Notes: generated by a model from the letters alone, not told the origin. DNA of 64,000 bases from Giesbergeria sp. (GCF_028686475.1 NZ_JAQUCA010000010.1:1-64000); one strand, 5' to 3'; shown: positions 27,177 to 35,609, counted from the stretch's first letter. Numbers and translations are program-made.

Positions 27177-27532
27177 AGCATCCCCACACTCTTAGCTACA
27201 AACATCACAGCCAGCCCAGCAGCGCCATACACAGCAGCTATCACCCACTGGCTTGTTTGGCGTTGCATTGGCTGGTCACGCTCCAAAGAGTCCACGCGGC
27301 TTTCTACGGCATCCGTTTTTGCTTCGACTTTCTCGATGCTCTTAAATGCACGGTCAATCGCTTGTGTAGCTTGTGCTTGGCGCTCCTCGATGAGAGCCAG
27401 TCGAGTGACGGCAGCAGTGAGTTCGCGCATGGTCGATTTCATATCGCCGATGTTGCTGTGCAGGTTGTCTAGGCGGGCTACCATCTTGTGTAGTAGTGCG
27501 TCGCTGGTATGGGGGATCTGGTTAGGTGGCAT
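27173..27532 (-). CDS. Holin-like coiled-coil membrane protein
   Basis: 119 residues. About residues 12-85 are a charged heptad-rich helix (MVARLDNLHSNIGDMKSTMR to VEAKTDAVESRVDSLERDQ), followed by one membrane helix near the C-terminus (WVIAAVYGAAGLAVMFVAKS). Single-span proteins with a cytoplasmic coiled coil and C-terminal helix occur in lysis cassettes (XhlA-like or unnamed). Its place directly before the endolysin, with overlapping stop/start, makes a holin or holin-partner role likely but unproven. Confidence 0.6.
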   Translation of the reverse strand: MPPNQIPHTSDALLHKMVARLDNLHSNIGDMKSTMRELTAAVTRLALIEERQAQATQAIDRAFKSIEKVEAKTDAVESRVDSLERDQPMQRQTSQWVIAAVYGAAGLAVMFVAKSVGML

Positions 27533-27634
27533 AAATCGTCCTGTCGATAGAGTCGCCCCAAAATAAATTCGCGGCGCGTTGCGGTCGGTAATGTTTCTGT
27601 GGGGCTATGCACCTATTCACTCATGGCACCAGTT

Positions 27635-29425
27635 TCAAACCCAGCCGGAGGACGTTCTCGTGCGGGGGCTTGCTGTTTCCCACGCGATTCCGTCCCACCG
27701 CTTGAGCACGCCGACTACCCACCCGGTAGCGGTATAGGCTTTAACGGTGGCGGCTGGTGGTGTTGTGGGCGGCGGCTCCTCACGGTAGCGCTGCGCTGTG
27801 CCCATTTGGTAAGCGGCTTGCAGCCCAGCCGTGCGGCCATTGCCCGCCACGGATCGCAGCTTACCGGGTGCGCCCGTGGCGTACTCGGCCACCGTGGTGC
27901 CGTCGGCGTTGTTGGAGGCGATCAGGTCGAGCGCATCCACCACCGCATACTGCGTACTCATGCGCTCACCCTTACCATCGACCACGGTCTCAGGTCGGCC
28001 CAGTAGTGCTGTCTGGGGTAAATCGCCAAAGACAATCGGTGCGCCAGATGTCATGTCGCGCGATGGGCCAACTCGCAGGTAGTCCGGGTTGGTTGCAATT
28101 TCCTGCATCTGGGCAATGCTGGCTGCACTGGTGCGGTCGCGGTTTTGTAGCACTATAGGGTCAGGTTCGGGCACGGTCGCTAGGGCCAAACCTGCGGGCG
28201 GCATATAGGCTCCACTGTCCACCGCCAGCGCTGCGTTCTTGGAGAGCGGCCCAGCAGCGGGGTCGATACCCATCTCTTCAGAAGGTTTGGCGGGTTGGGG
28301 CGCGTAGCGGTGTGCTAACTCAGCTTCGCTGCCTAGCGCCACTGACCCATCGGGGAATGTGGTGGGCGTGCCGGCCAGTGGCGAATAGCCCAACTGCGGG
28401 GCTGGTGACGGCGGTGCATCAGCCGCTGGCCGCTCGTTGTTGGCTGGCTGTGCGCCGGGGCCGCGCAGGTTGGCCCCGGCCCCCATCACGCCCCCGGCCA
28501 GCGCGCCTTCTGTGCCCGCACGCGCCACACCCTCCATCACCGGCTTGCCGTCGGCAAAGTTCTGCCACATCTGTTCTTGCGCAGACTGCGGCAGCTCTTG
28601 CAGCACAGCCTCAGACACCATGCCGCCCAGCACCCGGCGTTTGAGCGACAGTGGCACATCCGCCCCAGCGCCCGTGCCGATCTTGGCCATCGCCGTTTCT
28701 GCCGTCTCCAGCCCCACCTGGTTGGCCAAGCGGCCAGCACCTACACCGATAAGGCCAGTACCCACACCAGCGCCCAGTGCCGCCACGGCATTCTTCTGCT
28801 GGTCTTCGCCTTGGTAGCCTGCCATCTGCTGGCCAGCCGTCACAGCGCCTTCGCCCACACCAGCAGCCACAGGTGCTGCCCACTTCTCGCCCACAGCGCC
28901 CGCCACAATGCCCGGCGTTGCTGCCTTCGCCGCTGCGCCCGTTGCCGCATCAGCCGCCACGCCAGCCACACGGCCCGCACCCAGCAGTGCTTTGGAACCC
29001 ATGCCGCCCACCACCATCGATCGAAGCGCCTCCGCCACCTGATTGGCGGTGTAGGCAGGGTTACTCAGGTAAGCGCCCGCAATGTCGGCGGCGCTGCCAT
29101 CTTTCCATGCCGCATCCACCGCTTTTTTGCTGTCGTCGTAGCCCTGCGAGAACTTTGTCTCGTCGGCCCACTTGCTAGGCTGAAAGCCCGTGACCTCACC
29201 CAGCGCATCGGCAGCTTTGGTGAACGGGCGCGCGCCTGCAGCCAAGGCAAAGGGTAAGTCGGCCAAGCCAGTGACCATGCCGGGCAGGCGCTGCACGCCA
29301 GCCTTGAGGGATTTTCCTAGGTCAGAGGCCGTGCCACCTGAAGATGGGGCAGAGGCAGTACCCACCAACGTGCCACCAAATGAATCGCGCTCAACGAGCG
29401 TTGCACCAAATTCGTCTTTTTCCAT
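27635..29425 (-). CDS. Chimeric phage virion-type protein with truncated DdrB/ParB-like domain
   Basis: 596 residues. The N-terminal 300 residues are Gly/Ala-rich with hydrophobic stretches (MVVGGMGSKALLGAGRVAGV, VAALGAGVGTGLIGVGAGRL), as in large internal virion or ejection proteins of podophages. A Pro-rich linker (about 330-400) follows. Residues about 440-545 resemble the DdrB-like ParB domain (GAPIVFGDLPQTALLGRPET, SNNADGTTVAEYA, SVAGNGRTAGLQAAYQ). The frame then breaks into PPPTTPPAATVKAYTATGWV plus LKRWDGIAWETA, which looks like the end of a tail-type protein. Full-length relatives are usually far longer, so I read it as a deletion fusion at about 27,755-27,780. Confidence 0.62.
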   Translation of the reverse strand: MEKDEFGATLVERDSFGGTLVGTASAPSSGGTASDLGKSLKAGVQRLPGMVTGLADLPFALAAGARPFTKAADALGEVTGFQPSKWADETKFSQGYDDSKKAVDAAWKDGSAADIAGAYLSNPAYTANQVAEALRSMVVGGMGSKALLGAGRVAGVAADAATGAAAKAATPGIVAGAVGEKWAAPVAAGVGEGAVTAGQQMAGYQGEDQQKNAVAALGAGVGTGLIGVGAGRLANQVGLETAETAMAKIGTGAGADVPLSLKRRVLGGMVSEAVLQELPQSAQEQMWQNFADGKPVMEGVARAGTEGALAGGVMGAGANLRGPGAQPANNERPAADAPPSPAPQLGYSPLAGTPTTFPDGSVALGSEAELAHRYAPQPAKPSEEMGIDPAAGPLSKNAALAVDSGAYMPPAGLALATVPEPDPIVLQNRDRTSAASIAQMQEIATNPDYLRVGPSRDMTSGAPIVFGDLPQTALLGRPETVVDGKGERMSTQYAVVDALDLIASNNADGTTVAEYATGAPGKLRSVAGNGRTAGLQAAYQMGTAQRYREEPPPTTPPAATVKAYTATGWVVGVLKRWDGIAWETASPRTRTSSGWV

Positions 29426-29489
29426 CCATCCAGTGTTTCCACTGCGGGGCTGGGCGGCAAACCCTACAGGGGTGTCCCTTTACTGGCGC

Positions 29490-29517
29490 TTGTAATCTGT
29501 AGCCACCAGACTACAAT
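29490..29517 (+). promoter_or_regulatory. Toxin-antitoxin promoter with overlapping palindromic operator
   Basis: TTGTAATCTG (29490-29499) and CAGACTACAA (29507-29516) form an inverted repeat with one mismatch. TTGTAA (-35-like) and TACAAT (-10-like, 29512-29517) are spaced by 16 bases inside it, so a dimeric antitoxin bound here would block RNA polymerase. The predicted start, about 7 bases after the -10, falls on or next to the toxin ATG at 29524, which suggests a leaderless or nearly leaderless message. Confidence 0.5.
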
Positions 29518-29523
29518 TGGACG

Positions 29524-29820
29524 ATGTACAGCATTCTTGAAACCGAAGCCTTTGCTGATTGGGTTGATGGCCTGCGAGATATGCCAACCTGCATCCGTCT
29601 GCGCCGTCGAATCAATAAGGCCAAGCTGGGTAACTTGGGTGATGTCAAGTCTGTGGGCGATGGTGTCTGGGAAATGCGCGAATTCTTCGGCCCCGGATGG
29701 CGCATGTACTACATCCAGCGCGGTGACGTGCTGATCGTGATGCTGGGCGGCGGCGACAAGTCGAGCCAAGAGCGCGACATTGCAGCAGCCAAAGCGATGG
29801 CCAAGGAGATCAACCTATGA
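29524..29820 (+). CDS. RelE/HigB-type toxin (addiction module killer protein)
   Basis: 98 residues. RelE-superfamily fold of the TIGR02683 group: MYSILETEAFADWVDGLRD at the start, RLRRRINKAKLGNLGDVKSV, then EMREFFGPGWRMYYIQRGDV with the conserved Arg and aromatic residues, and VLIVMLGGGDKSSQERDI. These toxins cleave mRNA on the ribosome. The toxin is encoded before the antitoxin, the usual order for this group, and its stop overlaps the antitoxin start (ATGA). It is read on the plus strand between two minus-strand phage remnants, as an accessory cargo pair. Confidence 0.9.
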   Translation: MYSILETEAFADWVDGLRDMPTCIRLRRRINKAKLGNLGDVKSVGDGVWEMREFFGPGWRMYYIQRGDVLIVMLGGGDKSSQERDIAAAKAMAKEINL

Positions 29821-30113
29821 GCAACATCAAGACCCGGCCATTCGACATGGCCAACTACCTCAACAGCGAAGAGGAAATCGCTGAATACCTTCGCCAAGTT
29901 CTGGAAGACAACGATCCAGCCGAGCTGGCCGGAGCGCTGGGCGATATTGCCCGCGCGCGTGGCATGACACAACTTGCCCGCGATACCGGCCTGTCCCGCG
30001 AAAGCCTCTACAAAAGCCTCTCTGGGGAGCGTGCACCTAGTTCGGAGACGCTTTTTAAGGTCATCCACGCCATGGGGTTCAAGCTCTCTTTGGAGCCGCT
30101 GGCGCACATCTAA
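29817..30113 (+). CDS. HigA-type helix-turn-helix antitoxin
   Basis: 98 residues of the TIGR02684 addiction-module antidote type. FDMANYLNSEEEIAEYLRQV forms the N-terminal helix pair that covers the toxin; residues about 50-95 are a Cro/C1-type HTH (ARGMTQLARDTGLSRESLYK, then ETLFKVIHAMGFKLSLEPL). It neutralises the upstream toxin and probably binds the palindrome before it. The stop lies 8 bases from the convergent phage gene. Confidence 0.9.
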   Translation: MSNIKTRPFDMANYLNSEEEIAEYLRQVLEDNDPAELAGALGDIARARGMTQLARDTGLSRESLYKSLSGERAPSSETLFKVIHAMGFKLSLEPLAHI

Positions 30114-30121
30114 AGCCGCCC

Positions 30122-31033
30122 CTATTTCATACATTTTCGCCCATCGGCTCCAATGTATTCGGCTCCTTTGGGTAACGCATCAAAACTTGATTGTGTTGAT
30201 ACCTTGGGTCGATTCCCTGTAGCCCCACCCTGCCCACCCTGCACATACCGGTTCTCCCCCGTGGTCGGATTCAGGATCAACGCCCCACCTGGCTGCGTAT
30301 TGCCAAATTCGTCTTTGCCGCCACTCAATGCTAAGGCCTTCCAAGCCTCCGGCTTGTCCTTGCCTGTCAATACGCGCAGGCGTTCAGCAATGGCTGCCTG
30401 CTGCTTGGGGTCGGTGGCGTTTAGATAGTCGTTGCGAAGCTGCTCTTGCTGTGCTGCGGCGCGGGTGGCAAAGGATTGGGTCTCTTTCTCTAGGCTGAAC
30501 TTGTCACGCGCAAGCCCCTGTGCCTGGTCAAAGCGATTGCTCTGTCCCATCTCCATCATTCGCGCCCGAGCTGTGGAGCCAGCTTGTTGCATACCTTCGC
30601 GCTGGGTGGCTCCCTGCTCGCGTTGAGCAGCAAGGGCCATCGGGTCATTGCCGGTGCACAGCGCAATATCAGCCTTCACCGCTTCGCTGTATGCCTGAGC
30701 TGCTGGCGATTGGCCATTCTTTCCACCAAACGAACTCCATCGCCCCGGCTGATTGGTAATGCTGCTGGCCGATACCTCCAGATTACGCAGTGCATTGGCC
30801 GCGCTCCACGAGTTACCAGAGTGAGGTGTGGACGTTGGTACCACCGGCTGAAAACTCGTCCCTTGATCACCTGACCTGTGCGGCGGAGCCACCATCGCTT
30901 CAGCGGCAGACATTTTCTTGGTGCTGACCTGTCCGCCGTTACTTGGCGCTTGGCCATTGATGGTGAAGTCACCAGACACGTTCGTTCCGGAATAACTGTT
31001 GCCCTCGCGCTTGATGTCGCTGGTGGTTTCCAT
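30122..31033 (-). CDS. Phage virion-type hypothetical protein at a deletion junction
   Basis: 303 residues. Gln/Ala/Ser-rich with a helical middle (AQGLARDKFSLEKETQSFAT, EQLRNDYLNATDPKQQAAIA) and a C-terminal motif SSFDALPKGAEYIGADGRKC typical of structural proteins of podophages. NSYSGTNVSGDFTINGQAP near the start also has that look. No enzyme motif. There is no ribosome binding site before ATG 31033 (preceding bases GCAATAGCA), and the ATG lies a few bases from the truncated integrase, so the gene may have lost its natural 5' region in the deletion. Confidence 0.55.
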   Translation of the reverse strand: METTSDIKREGNSYSGTNVSGDFTINGQAPSNGGQVSTKKMSAAEAMVAPPHRSGDQGTSFQPVVPTSTPHSGNSWSAANALRNLEVSASSITNQPGRWSSFGGKNGQSPAAQAYSEAVKADIALCTGNDPMALAAQREQGATQREGMQQAGSTARARMMEMGQSNRFDQAQGLARDKFSLEKETQSFATRAAAQQEQLRNDYLNATDPKQQAAIAERLRVLTGKDKPEAWKALALSGGKDEFGNTQPGGALILNPTTGENRYVQGGQGGATGNRPKVSTQSSFDALPKGAEYIGADGRKCMK

Positions 31034-31907
31034 TGCTATTGCAGCAGGAGATCTGGGCTGCTTGCGCGGCTACTGCAAAAGCATCGAGGGTGAACGCATG
31101 CGCCACTGGCATGGCTACAAGCTGCGCGAAATCACGCCATCTGCCCTGCGCGACTGGATCAGCGACATGGACTGCACCAGCAAAGCCATTCGCAACATGC
31201 TGATCCCGCTGCGCTCGGTGTTTGAAGATGCGCTCAACGACGGCCTCATTGATGTCAATCCGTTTGATCGCATCGCACTGGCCAAACTGATCCGGCAAAC
31301 CAGTCGGGCCAGTGACTATGTCATTGCCCCCTTCACCCAGGCTGAACGCGATACCTTGCTGCAAGCTTGTAGGCCCGACGAGCGGCCCCTGTTCCAATTT
31401 TGGTTTGACACTGGCCTGCGCCCGGGCGAATTGCAGGCCTTAGAGTGGCGGCATATCGATTGGGACAAGGCCACCGCACGCATTGAGCAAAACCAAGTGG
31501 TGGGCGTACTCAAGGCACCCAAGACGGCAGCGGGCATTCGCAGCGTGGATTTATCGACTGAGGCACTGGAGGCCTTATGCACACAAAAATCCATTCACTC
31601 GTCAAGCCAAGCACGCATCTGGCTTAACCCGCGTACGCTGAAGCCTTGGACTACTGATGCCCAGCTGCGTAAGACGGCTTGGCTGCCTCTGATGGCGCGT
31701 GCGGGCATTGGCTACCGTAACCCGTATCAGATACGGCACACCTATGCGTCCACGTTACTGACGGCAGGTGCCAACCCGTGGTACGTGGCCCAACAGCTAG
31801 GGCATGAGGATGTGGAGATGGTTTTCAGAACGTATGGCAAGTTCATCAGTGAGGATTACCAGAAGCCCAAGGCGACCGCGTGGGACACATCTTCCGTTCA
31901 GGCGTAA
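30999..31907 (+). CDS. int: Tyrosine-type site-specific recombinase, N-terminally truncated
   Basis: The frame is open from 30999, but residues resembling integrases start only near LRGYCKSIEGERMRHWHGYK (about 31060). The core-binding helices are partly present (KLREITPSALRDWI, RSVFEDALNDGLIDVNPFDR), and the catalytic domain looks whole: Arg in DTGLRPGELQALEW, Lys in LKAPKTAAGIRS, Arg-His in YQIRHTYAS, His in LGHEDVEMV, and the nucleophile Tyr in RTYGKFI. The arm-binding domain, about 70-100 residues in relatives, is missing. TTG 31062 with AGGAG upstream could start a shortened product. It lies 54 bases from attR. Confidence 0.85.
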   Translation: MPSRLMSLVVSIAIAAGDLGCLRGYCKSIEGERMRHWHGYKLREITPSALRDWISDMDCTSKAIRNMLIPLRSVFEDALNDGLIDVNPFDRIALAKLIRQTSRASDYVIAPFTQAERDTLLQACRPDERPLFQFWFDTGLRPGELQALEWRHIDWDKATARIEQNQVVGVLKAPKTAAGIRSVDLSTEALEALCTQKSIHSSSQARIWLNPRTLKPWTTDAQLRKTAWLPLMARAGIGYRNPYQIRHTYASTLLTAGANPWYVAQQLGHEDVEMVFRTYGKFISEDYQKPKATAWDTSSVQA

Positions 31908-31928
31908 AATCACACCAAATTCACACTA
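31907..31928 (+). repeat. Two tandem 11-bp arm-type repeats next to attR
   Basis: AAATCACACCA and AATTCACACTA directly follow the integrase stop codon, in the same orientation and with the same consensus as the four units beside attL. They lie 33 bases before the right 114-bp repeat. Confidence 0.8.
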
Positions 31929-31961
31929 ACCTCCGCAAACCCGCATGGGTGCTGGGTGTGG

Positions 31962-32075
31962 CGCGGGTTCAATTCCCGCCAGCTCCACCACTCAAGGCAA
32001 CGCCAGACCATGAGAGTCCCTCTAGTCTGGCGTTTTTTTTCGCCCTTAGCTTGTCTGGGCTTGTCCTGAGATTCA
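31962..32075 (+). repeat. attR: 114-bp direct repeat, right copy
   Basis: Identical to 25874-25987, including the tmRNA 3' end, CCA and terminator. It is preceded by element DNA (GGGTGTGG), so it is only a 3' fragment of ssrA and does not make a second tmRNA. To its right the sequence is chromosomal. Confidence 0.97.
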
Positions 32076-32094
32076 ACCATGCAACCAGGTACCC

Positions 32095-32127
32095 ACGACT
32101 GAGGCTATCAATGCCTCGGTCGTTTTT
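32095..32127 (+). terminator. Intrinsic terminator downstream of attR
   Basis: Stem ACGACTGAGGC/GCCTCGGTCGT (one G-T pair) with a 7-base loop, followed by T5. It would stop plus-strand transcripts leaving the element before they reach the convergent lpdA gene. Confidence 0.8.
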
Positions 32128-32132
32128 GGGTT

Positions 32133-33965
32133 TTATTTTTTGCTCGGCGGCAAATCCGTACAAGACCCGTGCGCCACTTCCGCCGCCATGCCAATGCTTT
32201 CGCCCAGCGTGGGGTGTGGGTGGATGGTTTTGCCGATATCCACGGCATCCGCGCCCATTTCAATTGCCAAGGCAATCTCGCCAATCATGTCGCCCGCGTG
32301 GGTACCGACTATGCCGCCGCCCAAGATTTTGCCGTGACCGTGGGCCTCGGGTGAATCGTCAAACAGCAGCTTGGTCACGCCTTCGTCGCGGCCATTGGCA
32401 ATCGCGCGGCCTGAGGCCGTCCAAGGGAACAAGCCCTTTTTCACCTTGATGCCTTGTGCCTTGGCTTGGTCTTCGGTCAGGCCGACCCAAGCCACTTCGG
32501 GGTTGGTGTAGGCCACGCTCGGAATCACGCGGGCATTGAAGGCACTGGCGGCCAGCTCCTTGTTGCCTTGCAGTTCTCCGGCGATGACTTCTGCCGCCAC
32601 ATGGGCTTCATGCACGGCTTTGTGCGCCAGCATGGGTTGGCCCACGATGTCACCAATCGCAAAGATGTGCGGCACATTGGTACGCATTTGGATATCGACA
32701 TCAATAAAACCGCGCTCGGTGACCGCCACCCCGGCTTTATCGGCAGCCAGCTTTTTGCCGTTGGGGGTACGGCCCACGGCTTGCAGCACCAAGTCATAGA
32801 CACCTTCGGACTTGGTGCCATCCAAGCCTTCAAACTGCACTTTAATGCCTTCGGGTGTGGCTTCTGCGCCGACGGTTTTGGTTTTGAGCAGGATGTTGTC
32901 AAAACGCTTGGCATTCATCTTTTGCCAGATTTTGACCAAATCGCGGTCAGCCCCTTGCATCAGGCCGTCCATCATTTCAACTACATCGAGGCGTGCGCCC
33001 AAGGTGGAATAGACCGTGCCCATTTCCAAACCAATGATGCCACCGCCGACGATGAGCATCTTTTTGGGCACACCGGCCAAGGCCAGCGCGCCGGTCGAGT
33101 CCACCACGCGCGGGTCATTGGGCATGAAGGGCAGGCGCACGGCTTGCGAACCGGCAGCGATGATGGCCTTTTTGAAGGCCACCACTTTTTTACTGCCGGT
33201 GGGTTCTTGGCCGCTGCCGCTGGTTTCGCTTACTTCCAAGTGGTGCGAACCGACAAACTGGCCCAGACCGCGCACGATGGTGACTTTACGCATTTTGGCC
33301 ATTGCGGCCAAGCCGCCGGTCAATTTGGCAATCACCTTTTCTTTGTGGCCGCGCAGTTTGTCGATGTTGACGCTGGGTGCGCCAAAATCCACACCCAAAT
33401 CGCCCAAGTGGGCTACTTCGTCCATCACGGCGGCGACGTGCAGCAGCGCTTTGGAGGGAATGCAACCCACGTTGAGGCAAACCCCGCCCAGTGTGGCATA
33501 GCGTTCTACCAGTACCACCTTCAGGCCCAAGTCGGCCGCACGGAAGGCGGCAGAGTAACCACCGGGGCCACCCCCCAGCACCAGCACATCGCAATCCATA
33601 TCAGCGCTGCCGGTATAGCTGGCCGCGCCCGGAACCAGTGCCGCTGGGGCCACCGCTGCCGGGACTGGAGCCACTGCTGCCTGTGGTGCGGGAGTGGCCG
33701 CTGGGGCAGGCGTAGCAGCAGCCTCGCCGCTGACTTCCAGCGATAAGACCACGCTACCCTCGCTGACCTTGTCGCCCAAAGCCACTTTCAGTTCTTTCAC
33801 CACGCCCGCGTGGCTGGAGGGAATTTCCATCGAGGCTTTATCGCTCTCGACGGTAATCAGGCTTTGTTCTGCCTTGATGCTGTCGCCGGGCTTGACCAGC
33901 AACTCAATCACGGCTACATCGGCAAAATCGCCAATGTCTGGGACTTTAATATCAATCAGTGCCAT
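32133..33965 (-). CDS. lpdA: Dihydrolipoamide dehydrogenase with N-terminal lipoyl domain (E3)
   Basis: 610 residues. Residues 1-75 are a lipoyl domain, [20 protein letters not shown] with lipoyl Lys43 in [10 protein letters not shown]. An Ala/Pro-rich linker (about 85-118) leads to a flavoprotein disulfide reductase: FAD motif [20 protein letters not shown], redox disulfide [16 protein letters not shown] motif [16 protein letters not shown], and C-terminal HPHPTLGES with the catalytic His-Glu pair. It reoxidises dihydrolipoyl groups of the pyruvate dehydrogenase E2. The added lipoyl domain is known from betaproteobacterial and neisserial E3 proteins. 12 bases after aceF. Confidence 0.96.
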   Translation of the reverse strand: MALIDIKVPDIGDFADVAVIELLVKPGDSIKAEQSLITVESDKASMEIPSSHAGVVKELKVALGDKVSEGSVVLSLEVSGEAAATPAPAATPAPQAAVAPVPAAVAPAALVPGAASYTGSADMDCDVLVLGGGPGGYSAAFRAADLGLKVVLVERYATLGGVCLNVGCIPSKALLHVAAVMDEVAHLGDLGVDFGAPSVNIDKLRGHKEKVIAKLTGGLAAMAKMRKVTIVRGLGQFVGSHHLEVSETSGSGQEPTGSKKVVAFKKAIIAAGSQAVRLPFMPNDPRVVDSTGALALAGVPKKMLIVGGGIIGLEMGTVYSTLGARLDVVEMMDGLMQGADRDLVKIWQKMNAKRFDNILLKTKTVGAEATPEGIKVQFEGLDGTKSEGVYDLVLQAVGRTPNGKKLAADKAGVAVTERGFIDVDIQMRTNVPHIFAIGDIVGQPMLAHKAVHEAHVAAEVIAGELQGNKELAASAFNARVIPSVAYTNPEVAWVGLTEDQAKAQGIKVKKGLFPWTASGRAIANGRDEGVTKLLFDDSPEAHGHGKILGGGIVGTHAGDMIGEIALAIEMGADAVDIGKTIHPHPTLGESIGMAAEVAHGSCTDLPPSKK

Positions 33966-33977
33966 AGCGTGGCCTCC

Positions 33978-35609
33978 TTACAGCAGCACGCGACGGAAGT
34001 CGCTGAGAATTTGGCCCAGATAGACGTTAAAGCGCGCCGCTGCCGCCCCGTCAATCACGCGATGGTCCCACGTCAAGGACAGGGGCAGCATCAGGCGTGG
34101 CACAAACTGTTTGCCGTCCCAGACGGGTTCCATCTGGCTTTTGCAGACACCCAAAATCGCCACTTCGGGGGCGTTGATGATGGGGGTGAAGTAACGCCCA
34201 CCAATGCCGCCCAAGCTGGAGATGGTGAAGGTGGCCCCGGTCATTTCTGCCGGACTGAGTTTGCCATCGCGCGCTTTTTTGGCCAATTCGCCCATTTCTT
34301 GGCTGATTTGGAAGATGCCTTTTTTGTCGGCATCTTTAATCACCGGCACCATTAGGCCGTTGGGCGTGTCAGCGGCAAAACCGATGTGGTAATACTGCTT
34401 ATAGACCAGTGCATCGCCATCCAAGCTGCTGTTGAACTCGGGGAATTTCTTCAGCGCGGCCACGCAAGCCTTGATGAGGAAGGCCAGCATGGTGACTTTG
34501 ATGCCGGATTTGTCGTTCTCTTTGTTGGTCGAGACGCGGAAGGCTTCCAAATCGGTGATGTCGGCATCGTCATGGTTGGTGACCGCCGGAATCATAATGG
34601 CATTACGCAGCAGATTCGCACCGCTGATTTTCTTGATGCGGCTGAGTTCTTTGCGCTCAATCGGGCCAAACTTGGCAAAATCCACCTTGGGCCAAGGAAT
34701 CAGGCCCAACTCGGAACCGCCACCGCCAGCCGTTGCAGCTGGGGCTTTGGCCGCTTGGGCCAAGGTCTGGATGGCCCCCGCCATGACGGACTTGGTAAAG
34801 CCTTGGATGTCGGCTTGGGTAATGCGACCTTTGGGGCCAGAGCCTTTCACTTCGGCCAGTGGCACGCCCAGCTCGCGGGCAAATTTACGCACCGAGGGCG
34901 AGGCATGGGGCAAGCCCAGCGCTGGGGTGGCGCTGGGGTTATGGGCTGCTGCGCTGGTGGTGGTTGCCGTTGCTATCGGTGCTGGTGCTGCCACCGCTGG
35001 GGCTGCTGCCGCAGCAGCAACAGGGGCCACAGCACCGGCTGCACCTTCCAAAATGGCCAACAGGTCGCCAATATTGACCTTGTCGCCCACTTTGACCTTC
35101 AACTCTTTGAGTACGCCAGCGTGGGAGGACGGAATCTCCATCGAGGCTTTGTCTGACTCTACGGTAATCAGGCTTTGCTCTAGCTTGATGTTGTCGCCCG
35201 GCTTAACGAACACCTCAATCACCGCCACGTCTTTGAAGTCGCCAATGTCGGGCACGCGCACTTCGACTGGGCCAGCCGCTACGGCCAGCGCAGGGGCCGC
35301 CGCCGCTGCTGGGGCAGCGACTGGGGCCGGTGCAGCGGCTACCGGGGCCGCCGCAGGTACAGCAGCTTCGCCAGCGGTTTCTAGCACCAGCACCACGCTG
35401 CCTTCTGCAACCTTGTCGCCCAAAGCTACTTTGAGTTCTTTGACCACGCCAGCGTGAGAGGAGGGAATCTCCATCGAGGCTTTATCCGACTCCACGGTAA
35501 TCAAGGACTGTTCGGCCTGAATGCTGTCGCCGGGTTTGACCAGCAGTTCAATCACTGCCACTTCACTGAAATCCCCAATATCGGGGACTTTGATTTCTAC
35601 CAATGCCAT
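33978..35609 (-). CDS. aceF: Pyruvate dehydrogenase E2, dihydrolipoyl acetyltransferase
   Basis: 543 residues. Two lipoyl domains (about 3-76 with Lys43, and about 118-192), each with [16 protein letters not shown] and separated by Ala/Pro linkers; a peripheral subunit-binding domain (about 235-275, HASPSVRKFARELG, GPKGRITQADI); and a C-terminal catalytic domain with FNSSLDGDALVYKQYYHIGF and HRVIDGAAAARF (catalytic His and Asp). It transfers acetyl to CoA and forms the core of the complex. 18 bases after aceE. The first lipoyl domain is almost the same as that of LpdA, which suggests duplication within the operon. Confidence 0.97.
   Translation of the reverse strand: MALVEIKVPDIGDFSEVAVIELLVKPGDSIQAEQSLITVESDKASMEIPSSHAGVVKELKVALGDKVAEGSVVLVLETAGEAAVPAAAPVAAAPAPVAAPAAAAAPALAVAAGPVEVRVPDIGDFKDVAVIEVFVKPGDNIKLEQSLITVESDKASMEIPSSHAGVLKELKVKVGDKVNIGDLLAILEGAAGAVAPVAAAAAAPAVAAPAPIATATTTSAAAHNPSATPALGLPHASPSVRKFARELGVPLAEVKGSGPKGRITQADIQGFTKSVMAGAIQTLAQAAKAPAATAGGGGSELGLIPWPKVDFAKFGPIERKELSRIKKISGANLLRNAIMIPAVTNHDDADITDLEAFRVSTNKENDKSGIKVTMLAFLIKACVAALKKFPEFNSSLDGDALVYKQYYHIGFAADTPNGLMVPVIKDADKKGIFQISQEMGELAKKARDGKLSPAEMTGATFTISSLGGIGGRYFTPIINAPEVAILGVCKSQMEPVWDGKQFVPRLMLPLSLTWDHRVIDGAAAARFNVYLGQILSDFRRVLL

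Larger units (their letters stand above)
25874..32075. mobile_element. Degenerate prophage element integrated at the ssrA 3' end
   Basis: A unit of 6,088 bases lies between two identical 114-base direct repeats that begin in the tmRNA T arm. Contents in order: 11-bp arm-type repeats; on the minus strand Rz/Rz1 spanins, a 19-residue peptide gene, an endolysin and a holin-like gene; a chimeric 596-residue phage gene; a plus-strand toxin-antitoxin pair; a 303-residue virion-type gene; and a plus-strand tyrosine recombinase missing its N-terminus, then two more 11-bp repeats. Capsid, portal, terminase, replication and repressor genes are absent. tmRNA genes are well-known integration targets. I infer a large internal deletion of a podophage-like prophage. 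Confidence 0.92.

Noticed and set aside
31962-32075. Second tmRNA gene at the right repeat
   Set aside because: Only the last 29 bases of ssrA and the terminator are present; no tag frame or 5' half precedes it.
32454-33746. Plus-strand open frame of 430 codons opposite lpdA
   Set aside because: Antisense shadow of the E3 gene: it is rich in His, Gly and Gln from reversed codons and has no recognisable domain.
34432-35457. Plus-strand open frame of 341 codons opposite aceF
   Set aside because: Ala/Thr-rich shadow of the lipoyl domains and linkers; no ribosome site or family likeness.
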